Positions 1 to 5,732 of a stretch of 9,898 nt of DNA are shown in pieces. A program made the position numbers and the translations under genes. The stretch comes from Rhodobacteraceae bacterium UBA3087. Lineage in GTDB: Bacteria > Pseudomonadota > Alphaproteobacteria > Rhodobacterales > Rhodobacteraceae. The DNA lies in NCBI GenBank assembly GCA_002367285.1, contig DFBF01000070.1:1-9898 (forward strand). The letters run 5' to 3'. The stretch's first letter is position 1. Each line of letters begins with the position of its first letter. The notes beneath the pieces were generated by a model. The model saw only the letters and a program-made list of their open reading frames with translations. It was not told the origin of the DNA and did not search any database.

Positions 1-71
1 GTCTCATGCGCCGCGTCGCCCACCGCCTCGATCTGGCGGGTAATGCTGTCGGCAATGTCGCCCAACCCCAA
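1..71 (-). CDS. 5' end of an unidentified protein, cut by the window edge
   Basis: An open frame runs leftward off the window. It reads MGLGDIADSITRQIEAVGDA followed by AHE, a polar and probably helical N-terminus. The proposed start is TTG at 71-69, because AAGGAG (84-79) sits 7 bases upstream, an ideal ribosome-binding distance. A second in-frame TTG at 65-63 is less well spaced. No ATG or GTG fits. The other two minus frames are less attractive: one meets a stop within the visible stretch. Only 23 codons are visible, so I do not recognise the family and assign no function. The gene is divergent from the aminotransferase gene, with about 450 bases between them. Confidence 0.45.
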   Translation of the reverse strand, partial: MGLGDIADSITRQIEAVGDAAHE

Positions 72-374
72 ATGCCTGCTCCTTCAATTGTTAGGAAGAA
101 CATAGGCGTTTCAAGGCGGCAGTTCCAGAACCCGTCTGGGGCTAAGTCACGCGACGCCAACTGCGTTCAACTCGCAGAAAATCCCTTATCGTCAACCGTA
201 TTGCAGTTCGAAGAGTCAGCTTCTGTCCTGCGGGCGCTTCAGCTGTCACAAAACAGACTCCTGCGCGACCTAGGCTGACCCTGCTCGTGATTCTCCAGAT
301 CGGCTGGGCCGCCCGCCCCGTTCATCTGTCACGACGCCCGCGCGCCCGTCTTATCCCCGCTGTTCGCGCGGTCA

Positions 375-401
375 GCGCCCCCGGCCAACCCCCGGGGGCG
401 C
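375..401. other. Perfect GC hairpin
   Basis: GCGCCCCCGG (375-384) is the exact reverse complement of CCGGGGGCGC (392-401), with a 7-base loop CCAACCC. The 10-bp, almost all-GC stem would be very stable in RNA or extruded DNA. Neither strand has a T-run after it, so it is not a classical intrinsic terminator. It could still act as a pause or processing structure or a Rho-assisted end, and it lies about 50 bases upstream of the ilvE promoter candidate. Confidence 0.6.
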
Positions 402-450
402 CTCGATTACTGGCCACAGAAGCCTGCGCTCTATGCCGCACGAAAAGGTC

Positions 451-478
451 TGGACACCTGACCTTTCCCTGATACAGT
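451..478 (+). promoter_or_regulatory. Candidate sigma-70 promoter of ilvE
   Basis: TGGACA (451-456) matches five of six -35 consensus bases. TACAGT (473-478) matches four of six -10 bases. The spacer is 16 bases. Transcription would start near 485, leaving a leader of about 35 bases that includes the strong Shine-Dalgarno. The -10 element lies inside the first copy of the 22-bp tandem repeat. The second copy carries the same TACAGT (495-500), but no good -35 element is placed for it. This is a prediction from consensus only. Confidence 0.4.
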
Positions 479-506
479 CACGTTCTTTCCCTGATACAGT
501 CCCGTT
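463..506 (+). repeat. Two-copy 22-bp tandem repeat in the ilvE leader/promoter
   Basis: Bases 463-484 and 485-506 are directly adjacent copies of a 22-base unit beginning CTTTCCCTGATACAGTC and ending CGTT. They differ at one position (A480 versus C502). The pair lies between the -35 candidate and the Shine-Dalgarno. A 22-base period is close to two helical turns, so a protein binding each copy would sit on the same DNA face. The copies may instead be a recent slippage duplication of the -10 region. Confidence 0.9.
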
Positions 507-521
507 AAGGAGGACCCCCAA

Positions 522-1391
522 ATGGCAATCGGCAGCAAAATTCGCACCTATTTCAACGGCACCTGGCACGACGGAGACGTCGCGGTGATGAACGCCGCCG
601 ATCATGGCACCTGGCTGGGCTCCACCGTGTTTGACGGCGCGCGATTCTTTGACGGGCTGACCCCGGATCTGGACGCCCACTGCGCCCGCGTGAACCGCTC
701 GGCCAAGGCATTGATGCTGAACCCGACCGTCACGACCGAGGACATGGTCGCGATCACCCTTGAGGGGTTGAAGGCCTTCGGTCCGGACGAGGCCGTCTAT
801 ATCCGCCCGATGTACTGGGGCATTGACGCCGACATGTCCACCAGCGCCATCGCGCCGGGCCAGGACACGACCGGGTTCGCCATCAGCCTGGAAGCCGTCG
901 CCATGGCCGCGCCCGAGGCCAGCACGACCCTGACCACCACACGGTTCTGCCGACCGGTGCTGGAAAGCTCGGTCGTCAACGCCAAGGCCGGGTGCCTGTA
1001 CCCCAACAACGCCCGCATGTTGATCGAGGCCCGGTCCAAAGGTTACGGCAATGCCCTGGTCTGTGACGCGCTGGGAAATGTCGCCGAAACCGCTATCGCC
1101 AACGTGTTCATGGTCAAGGATGGAGAGGTCTTTACCCCCATCGCCAACGGCACTTTTCTGTCCGGCATCACCCGTGCCCGTCACATGACCAACCTGCGCG
1201 CGGATGGCGTAAAGGTGCATGAAAGCGTGCTGTCGTTTAACGATTTCCGCGCGGCCGACGAAGTCTTCCTGTCGGGCAACATGTCCAAGGTCACGCCAGT
1301 CACGGAATTCGACGGCACCATGTATCAGGTCGGCCCGGTGACGAAACGCGTGCGCAGCTTGTATTGGGATTGGGCCAACAGCAGCGCCTAA
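522..1391 (+). CDS. ilvE: Branched-chain amino acid aminotransferase (class IV, PLP-dependent)
   Basis: A 289-residue class IV aminotransferase that would interconvert leucine, isoleucine and valine with their 2-oxo acids, using glutamate/2-oxoglutarate and pyridoxal phosphate, in the cytoplasm. The start is firm: AAGGAGG (507-513) lies 8 bases before ATG. The N-terminal domain has HGTWLGSTVFDGARFFDG (28-45), which corresponds to the substrate-side loop of the family. The phosphate-binding arginine is probably R56. The Schiff-base lysine is K155 in VVNAKAGCLYPNN, with Y160 behind it. E189 in GNVAETAIANVF is the family glutamate that contacts the pyridine nitrogen. K155, Y160 and E189 sit at a constant offset from K159, Y164 and E193 of E. 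coli IlvE. The size is slightly below that of E. coli IlvE. The tryptophan at 31, where classical BCATs often have tyrosine, fits the alphaproteobacterial subtype. A D-amino acid or (R)-amine transaminase is a less likely alternative. Confidence 0.88.
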   Translation: MAIGSKIRTYFNGTWHDGDVAVMNAADHGTWLGSTVFDGARFFDGLTPDLDAHCARVNRSAKALMLNPTVTTEDMVAITLEGLKAFGPDEAVYIRPMYWGIDADMSTSAIAPGQDTTGFAISLEAVAMAAPEASTTLTTTRFCRPVLESSVVNAKAGCLYPNNARMLIEARSKGYGNALVCDALGNVAETAIANVFMVKDGEVFTPIANGTFLSGITRARHMTNLRADGVKVHESVLSFNDFRAADEVFLSGNMSKVTPVTEFDGTMYQVGPVTKRVRSLYWDWANSSA

Positions 1392-1392
1392 A

Positions 1393-1435
1393 GCGTTTCG
1401 ACATGTCGTTGAAATAGAACAGTATTTCGAAACGC
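1393..1435. repeat. Nested palindromic element after ilvE
   Basis: It begins one base after the ilvE stop. The outer arms GCGTTTCGA (1393-1401) and TCGAAACGC (1427-1435) are exact inverted repeats. Inside are a perfect 10-bp palindrome CGACATGTCG (1399-1408) and a 6-bp dyad GAAATA/TATTTC (1411-1416, 1423-1428). These compete, so the RNA could fold in two ways. No T-run follows. Likely roles are a 3'-end or processing structure for the ilvE mRNA, or a dispersed intergenic palindrome. Confidence 0.6.
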
Positions 1436-1575
1436 GCGAAACCTATTGATGCAGCGTGCGTTTCAGAAACAGGTTGTAAGCCACCCTGATCCCGGAACGC
1501 TTTGGCCGCGACAATTCCGATATTGCGTGACTTTTCCCCTTGGTCCATCATCGCCCCGATAGACAGGGGATCAAG

Positions 1576-2031
1576 ATGCGCAAATTTCTCGTGGTGCTGG
1601 ATGACAGCCGTGAATGCTTGAACGCCATGCGCTTTGCCGCCATGCGCGCGTCAAAAACCGGCGGCGGTGTGACCGTTCTGTCGGTCATTCCACCGGACGA
1701 ATTCAACCACTGGATCGGCGTCGGCGCCATCATGCGCGAAGAGGCGCGTGAACGCATCGTCGCCCATTTCGAAGTCTTCGCCAAATGGATGCGCGACCGT
1801 CAGGGGGTCGACCCCGAACTGGTCATCCGCGAAGGCGAAGTGGTGCCCGAAATCCTGGCCCATGTGCGCGAAGACAATGACATCGGCGTGCTGATTCTGG
1901 GGGCAGGCGAAGAAAAATCCGGCCCCGGCCCGCTGGTCACACAATTGACCCGAGCGTCGTCCGACCTGCCCGTACCAATCACCATCGTGCCCGGTCAGAT
2001 GTCCAAAGAACGGCTCGAGGCGATCACCTGA
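1576..2031 (+). CDS. Universal stress protein, UspA family
   Basis: A 151-residue single-domain UspA-like protein of the usual family length. The start at 1576 is preferred because AGGGGA (1565-1570) precedes it by 5 bases and the protein then begins directly with the family's first strand, MRKFLVVLDDS. An ATG at 1540 in frame would only add a non-homologous tail. Visible features are the acidic pair D9-D10 after strand 1, a second strand GVTVLSVIPP (31-40), a helix rich in charged residues (52-75), the strand IGVLILGAG (103-111), and the final strand VPITIVPG (133-140). The family ATP-binding pattern G-x2-G-x9-G-S/T is only partly kept around 109-125 (GAGEEKSGPGPLVTQL), so ATP binding is doubtful. 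Such proteins act in the cytoplasm in survival of stress and starvation, often by unknown means. The next small membrane-protein gene touches its stop codon. Confidence 0.85.
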   Translation: MRKFLVVLDDSRECLNAMRFAAMRASKTGGGVTVLSVIPPDEFNHWIGVGAIMREEARERIVAHFEVFAKWMRDRQGVDPELVIREGEVVPEILAHVREDNDIGVLILGAGEEKSGPGPLVTQLTRASSDLPVPITIVPGQMSKERLEAIT

Positions 2032-2066
2032 ACCACCTCTTCTTTCAGGCCCTCTATCTCGGATCA

Positions 2067-2441
2067 TTGGCCGCTCTGGCGCTGATTGGTCGGTATTGGC
2101 AGGATCTCTCGCCAGGGTTTTCCAATGGCGGGGGCGGGCTGTGTCGTGATCTTCTGTCAAGCGGTGGCAACGATGACGCCATGATGGTGGTCTTCAGCCT
2201 GTTTGCCCTGCCCCTTCTCTTCCGTTTGCTACAATTGCGGCAGGCTTACAGGCACACCGAGGGCATACTGCTTGGCATCATCACGCTTCTCGGGCTGGCA
2301 AGCCTTGGGCTTGCAACACTGGGTTGCGCGCGGATCTTCGCCACGGCCTTCGGTCGGCCTGACATCCCTTTGCTGACTGTTTTTATCGCACTCCCGCTTG
2401 CGTGGGTCGCGGCAGTACAGCTTTTTCGGATCAATCCCTAA
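2067..2441 (+). CDS. Small hydrophobic membrane protein of unknown function
   Basis: I do not recognise this family. From the TTG at 2067 the product has 124 residues and three clear membrane segments: MMVVFSLFALPLLFRLL (about 39-55), GIILLxx-type helix at about 65-90 and IPLLTVFIALPLAWVAAVQL (about 101-120). A glycine-rich loop with one cysteine (about 17-37) precedes them. The start is uncertain. The frame stays open upstream through the end of usp, and the codons before 2067 encode LFFQALYLGSLAALALIG, which would complete a first membrane helix that the TTG start truncates. A CTG at 2028, overlapping the usp TGA and lying 7 bases after GAGG (2017-2020), would give 137 residues and four helices. 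Either way it is probably cotranscribed and translationally coupled with usp. It ends at TAA 7 bases before a large hairpin. Confidence 0.55.
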   Translation: MAALALIGRYWQDLSPGFSNGGGGLCRDLLSSGGNDDAMMVVFSLFALPLLFRLLQLRQAYRHTEGILLGIITLLGLASLGLATLGCARIFATAFGRPDIPLLTVFIALPLAWVAAVQLFRINP

Positions 2442-2448
2442 ACGCCCG

Positions 2449-2501
2449 CGCCTTCCCCGGTGCGGTGGGGTGGGTGGGCGGGAACCGTGCCGGGGAAGGC
2501 G
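2449..2501. terminator. Long hairpin between convergent genes, possible bidirectional terminator
   Basis: CGCCTTCCCCGG (2449-2460) and CCGGGGAAGGCG (2490-2501) form a perfect 12-bp stem. It continues through two G-T wobble pairs into CGGT/ACCG (2463-2466, 2484-2487), giving about 18 continuous pairs. The 17-base loop is almost pure guanine on the plus strand. The hairpin begins 7 bases after the stop of the membrane protein and ends directly at the stop codon of the minus-strand phosphatidyltransferase gene. It is therefore placed to end both transcripts. No T-run follows on the plus strand and only a weak one on the minus strand, so classical intrinsic termination is not proven. Confidence 0.6.
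2467..2482 (+). other. G-quadruplex motif in the hairpin loop
   Basis: The loop of the 2449-2501 hairpin on the plus strand reads GGGGTGGGTGGGCGGG: four runs of at least three guanines separated by single bases. It fits the standard quadruplex pattern, and one-base loops are known to give the most stable quadruplexes. It would form in the plus-strand DNA and in the 3' end of the plus-strand transcript, held at the tip of a GC stem. Confidence 0.8.
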
Positions 2502-3122
2502 TCAGCCCCCTTGCGCGCGCAACCACACCACCAGGCGCACAGATCGGCGCAGCGCCGTTGCCAGCGCGCCCACCGCGATGATCCACAGACCGGCCTGCAA
2601 CACGGGGACACCCAGAACCTCAGGCGCAATCAGGGCCAAAACCGCCGCCCCAGTCGCCACCGCCATGCGCTGTGGTTTCGCCATGGGGCCGGAAAAATCC
2701 GACGCCATGCCCTGCGCATGGCCCGCCTCGCGCACATAAGCGGTCAGCACGGCAAAGCAGCCCGCCGCCCAGCCCAGCGCGGGCAGCCCGGCGCCCAGGC
2801 CCATGCCGACCAGAATCAGGATATCGGCGAACCGGTCCGGGGCTTCGTTCCAGAATGCGCCATCGGGGCCGGATTTCCCGCCCTCGACCGCAACCATACC
2901 ATCAAACAGGTTGCACAACAGTCGCCCCTGCACCGCCAACGCGGCCAGGATCAACCACCCGCCGCCCGCCCAAAAGGCCGCGCCCGCCATGGCGGCAAAG
3001 ACCACAGAACCCGCCGAAATCGCATTCGGCGTCACCGAGGTGCACGCCAGCCAACGCGCAAAGCGTTGCGCCAGTTTGGTGTCGCGTGTGGCAATCGGAC
3101 GGCGGCTTTCGGGATCACTCAT
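2502..3122 (-). CDS. CDP-alcohol phosphatidyltransferase, YnbA-like
   Basis: A 206-residue integral membrane enzyme of the CDP-alcohol phosphatidyltransferase family, which joins a CDP-diacylglycerol lipid to an alcohol and releases CMP. The ATG at 3122-3120 is chosen because it overlaps the previous stop (ATGA). The family motif lies at 71-96 but is altered: N71-x2-D74-G75-x2-A78, then V79 where most members have arginine, G88, N92 and D96, with D100 beyond. The first and third metal-binding aspartates of the usual DxxDGxxAR...GxxxDxxxD motif are thus asparagines. E. coli YnbA, as I remember it, has the same NxxDGMxA...GxxxNExxD form, so this is a subfamily trait rather than damage. Several hydrophobic segments follow (about 42-70, 101-130, 154-190). 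The acceptor alcohol cannot be deduced. It is the last gene of the minus operon. Confidence 0.85.
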   Translation of the reverse strand: MSDPESRRPIATRDTKLAQRFARWLACTSVTPNAISAGSVVFAAMAGAAFWAGGGWLILAALAVQGRLLCNLFDGMVAVEGGKSGPDGAFWNEAPDRFADILILVGMGLGAGLPALGWAAGCFAVLTAYVREAGHAQGMASDFSGPMAKPQRMAVATGAAVLALIAPEVLGVPVLQAGLWIIAVGALATALRRSVRLVVWLRAQGG

Positions 3123-3487
3123 GACGACCTCTTCAATGATATCGTGTAAATCGCGCCATAGCTGCTGGCGACGCAAAACGGCACGGCGATGGTCGCCAAC
3201 AGCGCGGGCGTGCCGGCCAGCCAATGGATGGACCCCAGCAAACAGATCGAAATCACCCCCGCCGCCAGTACAGGCAGGACATAGCCTGCCAGACCGGTGA
3301 ACCGCGCCGCCACGGCTTCGATCACCCGTTTCATGAACAGGGTGATCACGGCGGTCAGGCAGCCCTGCACCAGCCCGGCGATCAGGGGCGCGGGCATATC
3401 AAAGGCACGGTTGGCAAATCCCGCCCAGCTGCCCATCAGGGCAAACCCGCTGGCGACATGCACCCATGAACGATGCGCGATGCTCAT
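3119..3487 (-). CDS. Unknown four-helix membrane protein of the lipid operon
   Basis: A 122-residue protein, not recognised, with four hydrophobic segments at about 8-26, 34-52, 65-87 and 93-116, and a basic patch KR at 53-54 and at the C-terminus. The start ATG (3487-3485) overlaps the cytidylyltransferase stop in ATGA, and its own stop overlaps the next start the same way. Translation of all three is therefore probably coupled. The frame is open far upstream across the cytidylyltransferase gene, but that part is an out-of-frame shadow. Its fixed place between a CDP-lipid synthase and a CDP-lipid transferase suggests a role with the product or its handling, for example as a scaffold or in lipid movement. 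That is inference from position only. Confidence 0.8.
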   Translation of the reverse strand: MSIAHRSWVHVASGFALMGSWAGFANRAFDMPAPLIAGLVQGCLTAVITLFMKRVIEAVAARFTGLAGYVLPVLAAGVISICLLGSIHWLAGTPALLATIAVPFCVASSYGAIYTISLKRSS

Positions 3488-4422
3488 ACGGCGGACCAGA
3501 AATACCGCACGACGTGGAAAAAGATCGGCGCGGAAAAGACCACCGAATCCAACCGGTCGATAAACCCACCATGGCCCGCGATCAGGTGGCCCCAATCCTT
3601 GACGCCCTTGTCGCGTTTGATGGCGGACATGACAAGGCCGCCAAAGAACCCCATCAGCGTGATGATCAGGGACAGGCCAAAGGCCTGCACCGGGGAAAAC
3701 GGGGTCATCCACCACAGGCCTGCCCCCACCAGGGACGTCGACAGAGTGCCGCCCACAAAGCCTTCCCAGGTCTTGGAGGGTGACAGGCTGGGCGCGATCT
3801 TGCGCTTGCCCAGCAACTTGCCCCAGACATATTGCAGCACGTCCGACAGCTGGACGACGACGACCAGAAAGGCGACCAGCAGCACGTTCTTGCCCTCGAA
3901 CCCGGCGATCTCCAACGACAGCAACGCGGGCACATGGCTGGCGGCAAAGACGCAGATCATCAACCCCCATTGGGTTTCTGCAACCCGCACCAGGAAACTG
4001 TCCGTGTCGCCGTGCAGCACGGACACAATCGGCAGGAACAGAAAGGCATAGACCGGGATAAAGATCGAATACATCCCATACCAGTCCGAATAGATCAGCG
4101 CGTATTGCACAGGCAGCACGACGAAAAAGCTGGCAACCAGCGCCCAGTGATCGGCGCGTGATTTCGCCGTCAGCGTCAGGAATTCGCGCAGGGCGGCAAA
4201 GCTCATGATCGCAAACAAGATCACCACGCCGCCGCGCCCGCCCAGCATGGCAATGGCCAACAGCGCGACCATGCCCCACCAGGCATTGATTCGCGCCACC
4301 AGGTTGTCGATCACCGGTCCGTCACCCAAGCGCGCGCGCAAGATCTGCGCAACCACCGTGGCAAAGGCCAACACGCCCAGAACGCCCAACATCAGCGTGC
4401 TGAATTCCGCAGGAGCGTTCAT
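3484..4422 (-). CDS. Phosphatidate cytidylyltransferase (CDP-diacylglycerol synthase), YnbB-like
   Basis: A 312-residue polytopic membrane protein of the CdsA family, which makes CDP-diacylglycerol from phosphatidate and CTP. The CDS signature lies near the C-terminus at 266-292: SAIKRDKGVKDWGH, then LIAGHGGFIDRLD. It matches the family pattern except for alanine (282) where proline or glycine is usual. SPSKTWEGFVGG (214-225) is the second conserved block, and D194 in QLSDVLQYVWGKLLG is a probable metal-site residue. RINAWWGM near residue 44 and the VMSAIKRD and SAPIFF blocks resemble E. coli YnbB more than housekeeping CdsA. Hydrophobic helices fill 8-28, 50-85, 94-135, 155-190 and 230-265. 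The start ATG overlaps the acyltransferase stop (ATGA). The YnbB-type sequence next to a YnbA-type transferase suggests a dedicated second pathway, with housekeeping cdsA elsewhere. Confidence 0.9.
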   Translation of the reverse strand: MNAPAEFSTLMLGVLGVLAFATVVAQILRARLGDGPVIDNLVARINAWWGMVALLAIAMLGGRGGVVILFAIMSFAALREFLTLTAKSRADHWALVASFFVVLPVQYALIYSDWYGMYSIFIPVYAFLFLPIVSVLHGDTDSFLVRVAETQWGLMICVFAASHVPALLSLEIAGFEGKNVLLVAFLVVVVQLSDVLQYVWGKLLGKRKIAPSLSPSKTWEGFVGGTLSTSLVGAGLWWMTPFSPVQAFGLSLIITLMGFFGGLVMSAIKRDKGVKDWGHLIAGHGGFIDRLDSVVFSAPIFFHVVRYFWSAV

Positions 4423-5057
4423 ACCGCGCCCTCCTTCAATGCCAAAAGCGCGGTTTCCGCCCGGGTCAGAAAGGCGGCCTTGGCCTCGCCACTTTCTACA
4501 TGGATCGGGTCGCCAAAGGTCACGGTGCAGATCAACGGCACGGGAATAACCTCGCCTTTCGGCATGACACGGTTCAGGTTTTCGATCCAGACGGGGACCA
4601 GATCGACATCGGGGCGCCGTTCGGCGACGTGGAACAGCCCCGGCTTGAACGGCAACAACGTCACGGTTTCATCCATGTTTCGTTGACCCTCCGGAAACAG
4701 AATCAGGCTTGATCCATCCTTCAACGCGTCGACCATCTGCCCCACGGGGTCATCGGTGCGCGTCTGTGGATTGCGATCAATCAACACCGCGCGAAACACA
4801 TCACGCCCAATAAAGCTGCGCAATTTCGACGTCAGCCAGTAATCCGCCGCCGCGACGGGGCGCGTTTCACGGCGCAACGCGGGCGGCAGGACCGTCCACA
4901 GCAACACGAAATCGCCATTGCTGGTGTGGTTGGCAAAATAAATGCGCTGACGGCGGGTGGGATCAACCCCCTGCCATATGCCGCGCACAGCGGTGACAAG
5001 CCGGGCAAACAGCGCAATTGCATTGCCGACGTTTCCGGCCAGAAAAGACCTCAGCAC
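4419..5057 (-). CDS. 1-acyl-glycerol-3-phosphate acyltransferase family protein (PlsC-like)
   Basis: A 212-residue acyltransferase of the PlsC/LPLAT family, membrane-associated at the inner leaflet. Members move an acyl group from acyl-CoA or acyl-ACP to lysophosphatidate. The catalytic HX4D motif is present as NHTSNGDF (43-50; H44 and D49). FPEGQR (121-126) is the substrate-phosphate block, usually FPEGTR. VPVWIENLN (154-162) is the fourth block. An N-terminal helix (about 1-28) could dip into the membrane. The ATG at 5057 has GAGG four to five bases upstream and lies 10 bases after the carbonic anhydrase stop. The stop overlaps the start of the cytidylyltransferase. Its phosphatidate product would be the substrate of that next enzyme, so gene order follows reaction order. 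Whether it replaces or duplicates the housekeeping PlsC cannot be told. Confidence 0.88.
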   Translation of the reverse strand: MLRSFLAGNVGNAIALFARLVTAVRGIWQGVDPTRRQRIYFANHTSNGDFVLLWTVLPPALRRETRPVAAADYWLTSKLRSFIGRDVFRAVLIDRNPQTRTDDPVGQMVDALKDGSSLILFPEGQRNMDETVTLLPFKPGLFHVAERRPDVDLVPVWIENLNRVMPKGEVIPVPLICTVTFGDPIHVESGEAKAAFLTRAETALLALKEGAV

Positions 5058-5067
5058 ATAACCTCAC

Positions 5068-5718
5068 TCAGACAGGGACAAACTCCTGCGTCTCATGTTC
5101 ATAAAACTCCAACCGGCCTTCGCCGATATCATGCCACGCTCCGTGCAAGCTCAGCGTCTCATTTTCGACCGCGTCGCGTACGAACGGAAAGGACATCAGG
5201 TTTTCCAACGACACGACGACCGATTCCTTTTCCAGCGCGGTGGTGCGTTCGGCGTCATCTTCGATGTCACGCACCCGTTCAAATCCGGGGCGCAAAATGT
5301 CCATCCAGCGGCCAACGAAACTGGATTTGTCTTCCAGTTCAGGCGCATGGCCGGTGCACATGTCGTGACAGCCCTGCACGCCGCCACAGTTGGAATGGCC
5401 CAACACGATGACATGGGCGACCTTCAACGCGGTCACCGCATACTCCACAGCCGCCGAGGTGCCGTGATGGTCACCATCCGGCGCATAGGGCGGCACCAGG
5501 TTGGCCACATTGCGGTGGATAAAGAATTCACCCTGATCGGCACCAAAGATGCTGGTCACATGCACACGACTGTCACAGCATGACACGATCATGGCACGCG
5601 GGCGCTGGCCCTCGTCCGCCAGACGGCGGTACCATGCCTTGTTCTCGGCAAAGCCTGTGGCCTTCCAGCCTTGATACCGTTGAATGAGATAAGCCGGCAA
5701 AGGGCGCGCGTTTTGCAT
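5068..5718 (-). CDS. Beta-class carbonic anhydrase
   Basis: A 216-residue zinc enzyme that interconverts CO2 and bicarbonate, probably in the cytoplasm as no signal peptide is present. The three zinc ligands of the beta class are C48 (in SCCDSRV), H108 and C111 (in VLGHSNCGG). D49 and R51 form the conserved Asp-Arg dyad. FFIHRNVANLVPPY (65-78) and SAAVEYAVTAL (88-98) are further family blocks. The length is typical. The ATG at 5718 has GGAGG (5728-5724) upstream. It is the first gene of the minus operon and lies 10 bases before the acyltransferase, so it shares that transcript. A possible link is bicarbonate supply to acetyl-CoA carboxylase for fatty-acid and lipid synthesis, which is inference. 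Intergenic dyads upstream may control it. Confidence 0.93.
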   Translation of the reverse strand: MQNARPLPAYLIQRYQGWKATGFAENKAWYRRLADEGQRPRAMIVSCCDSRVHVTSIFGADQGEFFIHRNVANLVPPYAPDGDHHGTSAAVEYAVTALKVAHVIVLGHSNCGGVQGCHDMCTGHAPELEDKSSFVGRWMDILRPGFERVRDIEDDAERTTALEKESVVVSLENLMSFPFVRDAVENETLSLHGAWHDIGEGRLEFYEHETQEFVPV

Positions 5719-5732
5719 CTAGGTCCTCCGAT

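Larger units (their letters stand above)
72..521. other. Non-coding stretch before ilvE
   Basis: About 450 bases without a convincing gene. The short open frames here have unlikely compositions and no ribosome-binding sites. The left part (about 84-300) is visibly less GC-rich than the flanking genes. It contains a small hairpin (161-165 with 173-177). The right part contains a perfect 10-bp GC hairpin (375-401), a promoter-like sequence (451-478) and a 22-bp tandem repeat (463-506), each listed separately. No tRNA or known RNA family was recognised. Confidence 0.6.

Noticed and set aside
6..278. A 90-codon plus-strand frame at the left edge
   Set aside because: It runs antisense through the partial minus-strand gene and its TTG ribosome-binding site, has no ribosome-binding site of its own and no recognisable sequence.
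372..1220. A 282-codon open frame on the minus strand opposite ilvE
   Set aside because: Its composition (runs of G, H, D, Q, R) is that of an antisense shadow in GC-rich DNA. The plus strand encodes a complete aminotransferase with all active-site residues.
1446..1460. TTGAT considered as an FNR/Crp-type box before usp
   Set aside because: Only one half-site is present. The second half does not match ATCAA at the right spacing.
3123..3224. A 34-codon extension of the phosphatidyltransferase upstream of 3122
   Set aside because: It overlaps the membrane-protein gene in another frame and has an arginine-rich, non-family sequence. The overlapping ATGA start fits the operon pattern.
2460..3300. 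Several plus-strand frames (113-229 codons) opposite the phosphatidyltransferase and membrane-protein genes
   Set aside because: Proline-, arginine- and histidine-rich products typical of antisense shadows. The minus-strand reading has family motifs and coupled starts.
3488..4279. A 264-codon N-terminal extension of the four-helix membrane protein
   Set aside because: The extension is out-of-frame translation of the cytidylyltransferase gene. The ATGA overlap at 3484-3487 marks the real start.
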